A stretch of DNA of 64,000 bases from Ampullaceana balthica (lineage: Eukaryota > Mollusca > Gastropoda > Lymnaeidae). Positions within the stretch are counted from its first letter, which is position 1, and each line of letters starts with the position of its first letter. The notes below the pieces were generated by a model. That model saw only the letters and a list, made by a program, of their open reading frames with translations. It made no database searches and was not told the origin of the DNA. The stretch lies in the NCBI GenBank assembly GCA_944989445.1, contig CALYLW010000566.1, positions 322,501 to 386,500 of the forward strand. The letters are read 5' to 3'. The translations under genes were made by a program, and so were the position numbers. This document shows positions 10,225-21,424 of the stretch, piece after piece.

Positions 10225-11095
10225 ATAGTATTTTAAATTATTTAAAGATGAGTGTAAGCGTTCATATTCGTAACTACGGTAAACACTAGTCCTAGCGTAG
10301 TCAATTATTAACATATATATATGTATTTTAATATTGTTTTCCTTGGCCCTTGCCTTATAAAAATATATGTCTTTAGTAATAAACTTACACTAAGATTATG
10401 ACTTTAATTATAATTACATCATAGTATGAAAGAATAAACTTCATGGACGAACGAGCAACTAGTGAAAGTGTAAGCGGTCGTTCCGGCCGTCGCCACTAGT
10501 ACTAGTGCAGTGCTAACAAACGTATATTTAATATAAATTGTTTTCGTTGGTTCATATAAATTATAGATGCCTTAGTATTTATTAGTAATAAAATTACACT
10601 AAGATTATGACTTTAATTATAATTACATCATAGCATGAAAGAATAAACTTCATGGACGAACGAGCAACTAGAACTAGTTACTACTAACTTATTACTAGAT
10701 AATAGAGTTAGAGCCTCAGCAGATGCAGAGTCACTAATTATAATTCATTTACATAATTCATGCTCCCAAGGACGTTCCATTTCGCATAATATAATATTAC
10801 ATAATATAACCATCTATTGATATTTAAATAAATAAGCCTAGGCCTAAGAATTTATTTAAGATGAGTGAAAGTGTAAGCGGTCGTTCCGGCCGTCGCCACT
10901 AGTGCACTAGTACTAGTCACTAGTGCTAACAAACTTATATTTAATATAAATTGTTTTCGTTGGTTCATATAAATTATATATGCCTTAGTATTTATTAGTA
11001 ATAAACTTACACTAAGATTATGATTTTAATTATAATTACATCATACGTTTTAGAAGTAAATAGTATTTGAATGTATAAAATTCTCGGACGAATGA
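10225..11095. repeat. AT-rich repeat family, at least three partial copies
   Basis: The modules AATAAACTTACACTAAGATT, GAATAAACTTCATGGACGAA, GTGTAAGCGGTCGTTCCGGC and ATAAATTGTTTTCGTTGGTT recur in the same order at about 10375-10590, 10585-10700 and 10865-11090. The GTAAGCGGTCGTTCCGGCCG core is GC-rich in an AT-rich setting. A weak relative of one module lies at 15520-15600. Transposon type not determined. Confidence 0.6.
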
Positions 11096-12759
11096 GCGAA
11101 TGAACTAAAAATAAAAAAGTATAGTCTGTATATTTACATATTAATATTAAATTCACTCTCGCAAGGAAGCTCTATTTCGCATTATTATAATATATCAAAT
11201 AATATGACCTTATAATTTTTCTTTAAAATTCTATAAAATCAAGCTTTTGAACAAGTTTTAGATAATTTCAATGAGCGCATTCCCTCTAATAGTTATGAAT
11301 AAATATTCACTACTTGACCTTACGGCACCTCAGGCGGTGACCTAGTTATAGATCGAGTCTATTATTAGACTTCCGGTAAATAATGACCAAGCCTATTGTC
11401 GCTATGGCAAGGCTTCAACAAACTCATTTGATACCATAGTATTTTATTAGGCATAATTGGAAATATATTCTTGATTTGGGGCCGGGAGTTCTGCATATAA
11501 CTGAATCAAATCTAAATTTTTAATAATATGATTTTTAGTAAATTTTAATAATCTCGCATTTAAAACAATATATTTCATGATATTACACACAACACCTAAC
11601 ACCTAACACCTAACATCCTAACGTATGCTTTCATGTAATTATAAAATCATCACACACACTTCTTCCTACCACAATCCTTTAAGGCTATGTGGTTAACACT
11701 GTGCATTCCTGTCTGCGCATCTCCATGCAATATCAACTTCCAATACAAATATAGGAAGAGTGGGGGGGGGGTGTCCACTTCCCACTTCCCATAATATCTA
11801 TTTAGACATTTATCATTTCTTCATATAGTATTTATGTAATAAAAGTTGTTGTTTTTTACCCATAGTCATATTGTTCCGTTACAGTGTACACTTTTTAAAG
11901 TCTAACAGCAAGAAAGAAATTGAAAGCAAGTCAGATTTATTTTTTAAATCACGGTCGCTATCGATCTATCAACAATGAAACTTTTCATTACCATCGTCGA
12001 TGGATGCGTGTAGACATTTCAGTTGAGTTGGAAATCAGACCCTAGTACAAAATTGAAATGTCAGATTCCAAGCCTGAGAGAAAAACAAAGAAACTAAAAC
12101 ACAACAAAACAAAACACAACAAAACACAACACAACACAACAAAACAGTGCAAACCGCTAGTTTTAAAAGTAAAATGGCTTATTTCAAAAATCAATTCCTT
12201 AGTCTACGGTGCAACAATTAACTTTATGATTCTCCCTCCATATATTTTACACTCACTATGAATCCAGCTGACAAATTCATAATTCTGCGTCCACCCAGCT
12301 TTAATGCTTATATCACTGCAGCCATTCTGGTAACACGTTCAAATAATGCTACCAAAGCAAACATGTCAAACTGTTGTAATAAAAATGTCTTTTAACACAG
12401 GGACTTAATTAATATGTAACTCACTTATTGCACCACTAATCTATATATATTTTTTTTCTTTAATGTTCAGTAATAATTTTCTTGATTTCCTTGCCTACAT
12501 GCCATAGTCTAATGTTAGTGAAACAAATTGTTTTAAATTAGCCCTTGAGTCAAACTGAAACAGCCGTAAGAGGACAAAGTAATTGAATAGGAAGTGTGGA
12601 ACGAATCAGCAGAATTATAGCGTTTTTTAGCAATTCTATTTAGAGAATTCAGTATGTAAATATTAGAGAATAGTTTTGTACATTTTAGCCTCTAAAATTT
12701 AGAGGATGTCTGTGTTAGTATCTAGAAAATCTTGGTAAATTTTAGTTCCATATAAATGT
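11096..12759. other. No gene seen; minor simple repeats
   Basis: Holds a short ACACCTA repeat (about 11588-11616), a G10 homopolymer tract (about 11761-11770) and an ACAAAAC/ACACAAC run at 12098-12145. No exon-like sequence recognised. Confidence 0.5.
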
Positions 12760-13145
12760 CAGAGAATACCTTATGTAAATGTCAGGGAGTACCCTATGTG
12801 AATGTCAGGGAGTACCCTATGTAAATGTCAGATGATACCTTATGTAAATGTCAGGGAGTACCCTATGTAAATGTCAGGAAGTATCCTATGTAAATGTCAG
12901 AGAATACCTTATGTAAATGTCAGAGAATACCTTATGTAAATGTCAGGGAGTACCCTATGTAAATGTCAGGGAGTACCCTATGTAAATGTCAGAGAATACC
13001 TTATGTAAATGTCAGGGAGTACCCTATGTAAATATCAGGAAGTATCCTATGTAAATGTCAGAGAATACCTTATGTAAATGTCATAGAATACCTTATGTAA
13101 ATGTCAGGGAGTACCCTATGTAAATGTCAGGGAGTACCCTATGAA
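12760..13145. repeat. 23-bp minisatellite, about 17 units
   Basis: Unit AAATGTCAGGGAGTACCCTATGT, with AGAATACCTTATGT and AGGAAGTATCC variants. Each main unit has a small inverted repeat (AGGG..CCCT). Degenerate units extend upstream to about 12640. The array ends abruptly next to a perfect hairpin. Confidence 0.95.
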
Positions 13146-13167
13146 ACCTTGCCCGTCTTAACCCCAA

Positions 13168-13186
13168 TTGTCGGGATACCCGACAA
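13168..13186. other. Perfect 8-bp stem hairpin
   Basis: TTGTCGGG-ATA-CCCGACAA, about 25 bp after the end of the 23-bp array. Its function is not evident. Confidence 0.6.
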
Positions 13187-14242
13187 ATTCAATCTGTCCC
13201 GCTCTCCCCGCTACTTGTCCCTATCGATCTTGAAACCTTCTCAAATCAAATTTATTAGTGGGGCCGAAAAGACCAAATACCTCCTGATTGGCTAAACTAC
13301 CCCTGACATCGCTTTCAACAATATCCTGGCTACATGCCTGGAATGTATGCCAGCTAGTAGTTCTATTTTGGGGATTTCTTGATCCTCTGGACTCCGGAGA
13401 CAATATGTTGTAAGGAATTCGTTGAATGAAAGTAGCGATGCTGTCTCTCTCGGCGTTATTATTGTATGTTTTTGAAGGATGAATTATTGATAAATTTCTA
13501 AAGTATCTGCTTTAATAAATAATGTTTTAATGGGTACATTTGATGTCCGTGTTTAGTTTATTTTTCTAGAGTGTTTCATGATTGTGTTATAGTACTAAAA
13601 ACGTGTGAATTCAAACACGAGGCCGTTATTGATTGATTAATGCATTTTTAATTAGTCAATGGATTCAGTTGCCGGTACCTTAATCTTTGTTGGGCTACTT
13701 TCTGGTACTTCAGTCTTTGGTAGTTATTTTCTTGTACTCTAGTCCGTGGTAGTTTACTTTCTGATACTGAAGTCCCCTGGTAGTTAAGTTCTGCTACTTT
13801 AAACTTTAGAACTTAACTATCGTATTAAAGCTGATTAATTTCATTATGTTTTTTTCAACAAAAAGTAAAATGATTTAATAACTTTTACCTTTTAGTAGGT
13901 GTTTATAATGATATTGTAATTGAGTGTAAATATTTTTCAAACCCTGAGAATATTATGAGATCTTGATCGTGGAACTACACAAATAAGTATCGACAGAATG
14001 CCTTCCTCGTTGAAAGCACAAAGGGAAAGGAAGTAGTGAAGACAAAATAAGACAATGAGTCGAAGTGGCATGACCAGAAAAGGGGTGGGGGGGGTCACCC
14101 TAAACGTGATCTTTGTTGAACACGGCACAGAAATAAATACATAACAAAATGATTAGTGGCATATGAAGAACGTTCCCGAGCCCGATGAGACAAAGACAGC
14201 AAGCAGCCTGGGACCAGTTGAACTAAGGAAATGTAGCAAGAT
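13187..14242. other. No gene seen; decayed minisatellite inside
   Basis: 13670-13825 shows about four degenerate units near 36 bp (TGGTAGTT, TTTCTGGTACT, AGTC). The remainder is unremarkable AT-rich sequence with a G8 tract near 14085. Confidence 0.45.
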
Positions 14243-14371
14243 GTCGGAAAGTTGGTTTTTCGGAAAGTTGGTTTTTCGGAAAGTTGGTTTTTCGGAAAGT
14301 TGGTTTTTCGGAAAGTTGGTTTTTCGGAAAGTTTGGTCTGTCGGAAAGTTGGTTTTTTGGAAAGTTGGTTT
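14243..14371. repeat. 16-bp minisatellite, about 8 units
   Basis: Unit GTTGGTTTTTCGGAAA, with late variants GGTCTGTCGG and GGTTTTTTGG. Because 16 is not a multiple of three, all frames cycle; the short ORFs over it are artefacts. Confidence 0.95.
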
Positions 14372-14889
14372 GTAGTACATCAGACCTTAGTTGCCAATCA
14401 CCCTTGCACACATGTCACGTGGTGTTCATTGAACAAACTGAAGACCGTCTCCCTATTCTGGATAGCAGGACGGAGAGAGAAAAATGTGGGTTAGGGTCCG
14501 TCGGTTGTGATTAGTATGTCAGCAATTGAAGAAATAGACAACTTTTTTTTCATTTAATCTGTTTTAAATGGTTTTGAATTTTAATATGGAAAACCATAGG
14601 TAACATAAAATAAAAGATATCTATAGTTATTATAATATTGTCCATATATGGTTGATTTCAAAAAAAAATATTATGATTACTTTTGTGGAAGGAATACAGA
14701 TTTAAAAATTGAATTTATAAAAATATCATACAGCCGGGGTTATTTGTTTGGATATGTGTTTTCCACTTCAGTTAGCTACGAGCAGTGTTTGTTCACCCTG
14801 GAAATTTCATCGAAATTTTTTTGGGACATCCATCAATCAAAGAAAACAGATAAACTAGAAACATTTTTTTTAAGTATCAAGATTCATTA
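14372..14889. other. No gene seen
   Basis: AT-rich. An open frame of 101 codons at 14648-14953 has a low-complexity, Phe/Lys/Ile-rich product and no recognisable domain, so it is not called as a gene. Confidence 0.4.
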
Positions 14890-15190
14890 CACTGTAAAAA
14901 ATGCAATGTTTTCTAACACGTTTATACCGTTATTTTACACTAAACTGCTGTAAATGAAGATTTTTTTACTGTTTTGTTTAAAAAAACAGTAAGGTATTGT
15001 AATTTAAGTTCATTTACAATAAAATCCGGTATTGATTTATACTGTAAAAAAATACAATGTTTTTTAACACATTTATACTGTTATTTAACGCTAAATGGTT
15101 GTAAATGATTACTTTTCACTGTTTTCCCTTTTTTAACAGTAATGGAGTGTAATCTATGTTCGTCTATAAATATTTTCAATACAGTATATA
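14890..15190. repeat. Two tandem ~150-bp copies of an ACTGTAAAAAA repeat
   Basis: Copies start at about 14890 and 15040. Each has ACTGTAAAAAA, ATGTTTTCTAACAC, GTTATTT, a central ACTGTTTT...AACAGTAA inverted pair and a final CATTTACAAT-like part. The repeated ACTGT/ACAGT ends suggest a small inverted-repeat transposon family. A related TTTTTTACAGTGTA end is seen at 24818-24831. Confidence 0.55.
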
Positions 15191-16370
15191 AATAAATGAA
15201 TGCACGACGTTTTATGGGTTACTAAACATTATATTATCCGATAGACATAAAAATGTTGGAGGTTGTTGAGTTTACTGCCATGAAGGACAGTGAAAAAAAT
15301 TTTGGCCGGGTGCCCAAAGTGGCCTTTTTTCTTTTATATGAGCTATTTAAAAATATTTTACGGACAGACAAAAAAGAACGAAAGTAAGTTATTAAAAAAT
15401 GTGGTAAAGAGTGGTCGCTCGATAGTCGTAAGCTCAAGTCCTAGTATTATTATTAGCAGTCTAGTCTTGACTTACATTTAATTCTATATTTTTTTTTCTT
15501 TGGTCTTTACGAAATAATATGCCTTTATATTTATTAGTAATATACTATTACTAATATCATGATTTTAAATATAATTACATATTTCGTATTAAATAGTATA
15601 AATAATTTTTAATAAATAATAGATTTCCTTTAAAATATGATTAGCCTTATAATGGTTTTAAATTAAACTTGCACTAATTAGGCCGGTGAACCTTAATGTG
15701 TTTTCTTTTCTTATGTAAGCTTTAAAAAAAATTATTTTATTCACCCGATCGCAATGAAATTTTGGAAAGCTGTTGAGTAAGCCTACACTCTCGCAAAGTA
15801 AAGGTGTATAGTATTTTATTTTAAAATATAAAAATGACTTCTAGTTTTCTTTGAATATCTTTTTCTTCTGCCATTTCTGCAATGCGTGACAGGTAATCTA
15901 GCTCAATTTTAAAAATCAGTATTAATTATTTCACATGGGAACAGACACATTTTTCCCCACAAATTATCCAGTTCTGACATAATAGTATTATATATAAACA
16001 TTAGGCATGATTCAGACTAAAATCTATACTGTAGGGGTTTTAAATTTAAAATGTTGCAACGTTTTGGCCCGGGAACCCATAATGATTAATTAATGAAGTT
16101 TTGTTTTTCTTATTTAAGCTATTCAATATAAATATTTTAGGGCTTCGGATTAGTCGACCCATCACTTAAAAATTATTGGAAATGTATTTAAATATATAAA
16201 TGTTTTATATTTTTTTAAATTTTTTTTTAAATAGTGGCTGATAAATTACATGAACATTTTGGTTTTAAACTATTGACTGACGGGAATGTTCAAAATGTTG
16301 ATAAATTTAGCCTACCATGGTTCTAACACTTCGCCTACTTATCAAACAAAATGAAAAGCCTATTAAGCTA
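15191..16370. other. No gene seen; very AT-rich
   Basis: Contains poly-A/T-rich stretches and may include the unrecognised 5' part of the hAT element that follows. No exon recognised. Confidence 0.4.
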
Positions 16371-16373
16371 ATG

Positions 16374-16848
16374 GCAGTAATGGAGTCTGACTCAGAGACA
16401 GAAAATGACCACAGCTCTTCTGATGAATTACTGCGTTACAAAATGGAGATGAAACTTCCCGAATCCATTGACCCTCTACAATGGTGAAAACACCGATATC
16501 CGATAATGCAATTCCTTGCCAAGACCGGTTAGTGCATACCAGTTACTACAGTTCGAAGTGAAGGATTGTCCAGATCGGCTGGTTATATTATCAATTAGAC
16601 CCGCTCATCACTTGAACCAAATAATGCCAACATACTTGTCTTTTTGCGTAGTTGGTGAAAAGATGACATATAAAGTAATAAAGGAGACATCCCAGTGTTA
16701 TTTAGATTTTCAACAAGAACGTTTAATAGGCGTTACTTATGACATCATACATTTTTAATTTTTTGGATTTAATCGAAATTAACGATTAATTAATTGTTAA
16801 TTTTTCAAAATATAACGATTAAATTTTAATTAATCGTTAACAGCCCTA
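16374..16848 (+). pseudogene. hAT transposase C-terminus with 3' terminal repeat
   Basis: One frame from 16374 to about 16650 reads through three stops (TGA, TAG, TAG). It keeps the hAT C-terminal signature: IDPLQW, then HRYPIMQFLAK, then IPVTTVRSEGLSRSAG (normally S-E-R-x-F-S-x-A-G), then LEPNNANILVFLR. This region dimerises hAT transposases. The element ends at 16848 in CAGCCCTA after an ATTAATCGTTAA-type AT-rich terminus. That end is the same family as the hAT at 40091-40733, whose TIR starts TAGGGCTG. The 5' end and N-terminus were not found. Confidence 0.75.
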
Positions 16849-17299
16849 AGATATTTCTATCATTATTGTATTCTATCGCAATAAAATTTTTGAATTGAAA
16901 GCAATTGACAACACTCCAGGTAAGATTTCAAGTTAAAAAAAAATAATAAGATAATAATAATAATAAAATTTAATTTTAAAAATATCTTTAAAAAATATTT
17001 AATTATCATTTATATTTTTAAATTTAAAAGCTTTAATATATATATTTTTTTTATATTGGAACAGTAAAACTAACAGACAATTTTTTACTCATTATCCATT
17101 CCTTACATTAAATTTGTTTTATTTAAACAAAAAATTGCAACATGTTTATAATTTAAATGTTTATAAGTAAATATTAAATATTTACTAGAAAATAAATAAG
17201 TTTTCTTTAATATTATACTAAATTTGTTTATTATTGTTTATTCAATTTATTTGAAACATTGTTTCGCATGTTTTGTTTTTTAAAATTAGTTGTCTTAAG

Positions 17300-17422
17300 G
17301 GAAACTTCCGGCAGCTACAATCGAGAATGGAATAACTTTAACTTTAGTTGATATTTCGTCAGTATATTAAGTTTAAATTTCGTCTTTGCGTTTGATTGTA
17401 TAATTGAATTATTAAGAAACAG
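17300..17422 (+). other. Candidate non-coding first exon and promoter region
   Basis: AACTTCCGGC at 17303-17312 contains a CTTCCGG ETS-type core, common in housekeeping promoters. A donor AACAG|GTAATT follows at 17422/17423. It precedes the gene at 21-24 kb. The link to that gene is inference. Confidence 0.25.
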
Positions 17423-19186
17423 GTAATTATTTCATTTGAAATGGTTATATATCTATTTTTATAGCTTCAGCCGTTTAAATTTAATTAAATTCGCCCATAT
17501 TCACAATTGAGTCAATTGATAGTATTGACGGCATGACGCTAAGCCGCCATCGCCATGGCCATTGTGTTAAAAAAAAGTTTCAGTCGAACTTATTCAGGCT
17601 TGTTATTACTGCTTCTATTGTTTATTGCTCAAAAGATTGTATGGCCGTATTTAAATATGCCATAGCATAATACTAATTTTAATCTTACAGTTGTAAGGAT
17701 TGAAAACATTTTTAATGGTCCACGGCACATGGCATCACATGCTATGGTCATGGTCATTTTTTAAAATTTTATGATTCATTCTCAGCAGTCACTGAGTAGT
17801 GTCAACTAAATGTGTCAATAGCTTTAATTGCATTTTATATTTTACCAATAAAAATAGTAATAGTCATTAACTAGCATATTTTGCATTAAATTTTGAATAG
17901 CAGATTCAGATATTAAATAATATAAGCCAGTGAATGAGTGATTCACTCAGACTCAGTGATGTAGCGGGTGTAAATATTTGGCAAGGCCTAAAGTTAAAGC
18001 CTAAAACTATACAAGTACAAGTAATAGTAAATTAGCATGGATTACATAGCACACTAGGAAATGTAAGATTTTAAATATTTCCAAAGCACATGGCCCATGG
18101 CCATGCTTTAGTGAATAGTTAATGTCCATTACATTTAAGTAATAGAAATTAATGACGGTCTACATGCAGAATAGAAGAGTTCAAGAAATTTAAATATTAA
18201 ATTTGCGTGTTGTGCAATATACCTTAAACTTATAGGCATAGGACTTAAAATATGTCCAAGGTCCAAAGCACATGGCTTGACACGGTCATGCTTTAGACAC
18301 TTTAGTCAATAGTTTGTATATGTTACAATTATATTGTCAATAGCTTCAATAGTATTATAGTGATCATAATATAAAAATGGTCAATGTTGATTAATGCATA
18401 GCAAATGTCAATAGGCATTAGTTTTGAAATAGAAAATATAGAATAAGCTGGTGATGGAGTGGGCCTAAATATTTGGCAAGACCTATAGGTAGAGGGGTCT
18501 AGTCCGAGGCATGTTTAATTTGCACTATGTGCAATGCACCATAGGCCTATAAGATTTTAAATATTTACAAAGCACATGGCGGTACTTTAGAGAATAATTT
18601 TCTGCCATTATAGTTTCAAAAATATTCCCAATAGACTTTTAAAAATAGTTAAGTATTGGCTTTTGAGTTGACAGAGAGGGTGAGAAGTGGCCTAACATAT
18701 TTTAGCTATAATAGAACGCACTGTGTTCATAAGCCCATAATTATCTCAGTATTCATTTACAGTTGATAAATAGAAGACCACTAGATAGAATTAATATTGT
18801 AGTAAGGTATTGGTAGACTAAGATATACAAATATTCAATTTTTTTTAATGTCCATAGCAATTCTTTTTACAAACAATTTGTAAATGGTGTGTTTGAAGAT
18901 TTAGTGGATGGCAAATTGTATACATCCAATCCCTTTTTTAATAATGAAAATGTTTTTTGGCTAATTCTTTACCAAGATTCTTGTGAAGTTGTAAATCCGA
19001 TGAGGATCAGGTAAAAAGAAGCATAAGATGCTTTGGAATATTCATGAGATCTTTAATAAATCTTTAATAAATCTATCATAGTCCAAGCATCCATTTTAAT
19101 ATCGTTATGCCTTAAAATTTAAACTACTACATATGCCACAAGTTTATTACATTAATTTGCTGCTTGAAGTTTACGAAGTGATTATT
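17423..19186. other. Probable intron or intergenic; repeated family fragments
   Basis: Motifs such as AAGCACATGGC, TTTAGTCAATAG and AAGATTTTAAATATTT recur several times between 17720 and 18600 at irregular spacing. This suggests an old, decayed tandem duplication of about 200-250 bp. No coding exon seen. Confidence 0.35.
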
Positions 19187-20350
19187 CGCACGGTTTTGGC
19201 CGTGCGGATAATGCTGATATTATATGCACGGGTCGTCTGCGCCTTACTTATTGTGGCTGGTCACGATGGAAAAAAAACGCGCCCGGTGTAGACAAAATAA
19301 TGGCCGATATCACTCGATTTAGGCTAAAATGTGTAATTTATATGCTAACACATATTACAATTTCATGATTGGTGAAATTTTAAAGTATACCATTGCCATA
19401 AAAATTTATTAGTGTGCATTTAATGATAGTTACTTATAAGTTTTAAATAACAAATATTTTCATCAGCTTCTCCAGTTGAGTGGTTAATCTAGCTTAGTTC
19501 AATTTATCATAATGGTACTGGTAAGCGGATCGAATCCTAGGACAGTCTTACTTTTTATTTAAAGTTTACAACCACAGTGAGGATGTTTGCAAACGCACAA
19601 GCAGGCGCTTTCCCAGAAACATTTGATTTTTCCCCCATCCATGCCTGTCTTATCTATTCTGTTACTAACAGTCATTGTTACAGACTCTCACTTTAAAATT
19701 TGTATGCTATACTGGCTATACCATTGTATCGTCTTTCGTTTTTTCATGCTTTAAATTAGCTTAATGGATTTATGTTGACCACAGGTACAATGCTAGTTTT
19801 GGGGAGAATAATAATTATTCTTTTTCATTACAGAGTCTCGTCCAATTAAATATTATGTATGAAAGTTAATAAAAAGTTACTTCATAATTATACAGAATAA
19901 AAATACAAAGTTGATTGCACTGGAACAGTTAATAAAAGTATAGTTTTATATCAGCTAAATCCGCAGTATTACTAATTAATTAATTAATCATTAACAAACG
20001 ATATGCAGGTCTGCTCAGATTATTGCTAAGATGGATACAAATATAAGATTCCAGACACTCGAAAGACCTTTAAATAGACAATTGAATTTGTTCGACATTA
20101 TTCTCACGGTCAAAATTTTAAAATTTAAAGTGAGAGTCAGTAACAGTGACTGTTAGTATTATTTGTTAAATTTTTATTATCATTTTTATAAGCATTACCC
20201 AAGTCCAAGGCCTTAAGATAACGTTTGGCATCATTCTCACGGTCAAAACCGTGCGGCAGTGCGAATAACGCTGGGCGTATATCCACACGGTTTACCGTGT
20301 GGATAATGTTGGGCATTATTCGCACTGCCAAAACCGTGCGAATAACGCTT
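19187..20350. mobile_element. Fold-back-like element with nested palindromes
   Basis: The left edge is the hairpin CGCACGG-TTTTGG-CCGTGCG (19187-19206), preceded by ATTATT. The right part has the inverted pair GCAGTGCGAATAA (20256-20268) / TTATTCGCACTGC (20316-20328) around a central CCACACGG-TTTA-CCGTGTGG hairpin (20283-20302). It ends in CAAAACCGTGCGAATAACG. The outer ends are inverted copies (ATTATTCGCACGG). An internal inverted pair (CTAACAGTCATTGTTACAG near 19666; TCAGTAACAGTGACTGTTAG near 20136) adds a second fold. A weak tRNA-like B box (GGATCGAATCC) lies near 19528. No transposase. It probably lies in an intron of the gene ending at 24.4 kb. Confidence 0.5.
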
Positions 20351-20442
20351 AAGTTTAATAACGCTCAATAATACCTTAAGTTCATGTAAGTTAGGACTCT
20401 TCCTGACATCTATGACATATTTTTAAAAAAACTTGGTTTCAG

Positions 20443-20471
20443 GTAAAGATCACATGAAACAGGGAGTCTAG
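20443..20471 (+). other. Candidate 29-bp non-coding micro-exon
   Basis: Acceptor TTGGTTTCAG at 20433-20442 and donor G|GTAAAA at 20472. Weak support. Confidence 0.2.
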
Positions 20472-20846
20472 GTAAAACTAACTGAACAATACAAGTCTTG
20501 GCAAATTATATGCTTTAACATTTCCACTACCGATATGTAAGTATTAATACATTTTAAATTAAACAGTAATGAAAGTATGAGTCTAGAAAAAGTTACGAGA
20601 ATGTATCATTTGTCAACTTTAAAGTCAGTGTATGGCATATAAATATTTATATGCAGAATATTTTTTTATGTCTTTTAATATTATTATACAGAATTAAGTA
20701 GATGTAGTCTAATTATATTAAAAACTGTTTACATTTTCTTAATTTTTAATAGGTATGTAGTTATGTTACACATGTATAATTTCTGTAACAAAAGGAAAAT
20801 TGTTATTTGTAATCATTTAGTTAATTATTTTTACTTGAAATTTCAG

Positions 20847-20933
20847 GTTCTGTCTTTTACAATAACAAAAGGGGACGTCTTTGATAACAGAATGACCATT
20901 GCATACAATAAAAAGATGGATAACCACTTTTAG
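20847..20933 (+). other. Candidate non-coding 5' exon
   Basis: Acceptor TTGAAATTTCAG before 20847 and donor TAG|GTCTGT after 20933. Its core (GTCTTTGATAACAGA and GCATACAAT) resembles the next exon (GTCTTTGATTACAGA and GCATACAAT). The two therefore look like duplicated exons, perhaps used as alternatives. Confidence 0.35.
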
Positions 20934-21313
20934 GTCTGTCATGAAAGGTGTTAAATTTGGATGTTTTCAAATTGAATGTTTTGCTGATTTTAAGTTATAT
21001 TATAAATAAGTATCAGTCTTAACAAAATTTATCAGTTTATAAATCATGGTAATATTTTTTGGTTCTAATGCCAGTTGAGATATTTAAACCATGTGTACAT
21101 TTAAACGTTAGTTAGAGATTTAACATTTATTTTTTATTATTAAGGTGTTGGTTAAGATTATTGTCACCCTAATTTTGTCAAAACTAGATAATATATAATT
21201 TGTATTTTGGCTAAGACTAAAAATCAATCGGAGCATTTAGATCTCTTACTAGCTGTGCAGTTATCAGATTTGTTTTAATCATAAAGTTCTTTTTTTTTCA
21301 CTTTCCATTTCAG

Positions 21314-21424
21314 ATAATAGAGAACTAAGGTGGTCTTTGATTACAGATTAGTCAAGGCATACAATGTCACAGTGGATATAATACCAAGATAAAGTGTTCA
21401 ATATTCGGACTTCATATTGAAATG
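21314..21424 (+). other. Candidate 5' exon carrying the start codon at its last three bases
   Basis: Acceptor TTTCCATTTCAG, stops in upstream frames, and the final bases ATG|GTAAGT at 21422-21424, a strong donor. Joined to 22002, the ATG is in frame with the conserved coding exons. Confidence 0.5.

Noticed and set aside
14648..14953. 101-codon ORF
   Set aside because: Phe/Lys/Ile-rich product from AT-rich DNA, overlapping the ACTGTAAAAAA repeat at its end.
19470..19545. Possible tRNA or SINE head
   Set aside because: GGATCGAATCC resembles a B box but the A box and stems are poor; noted only within the fold-back element.
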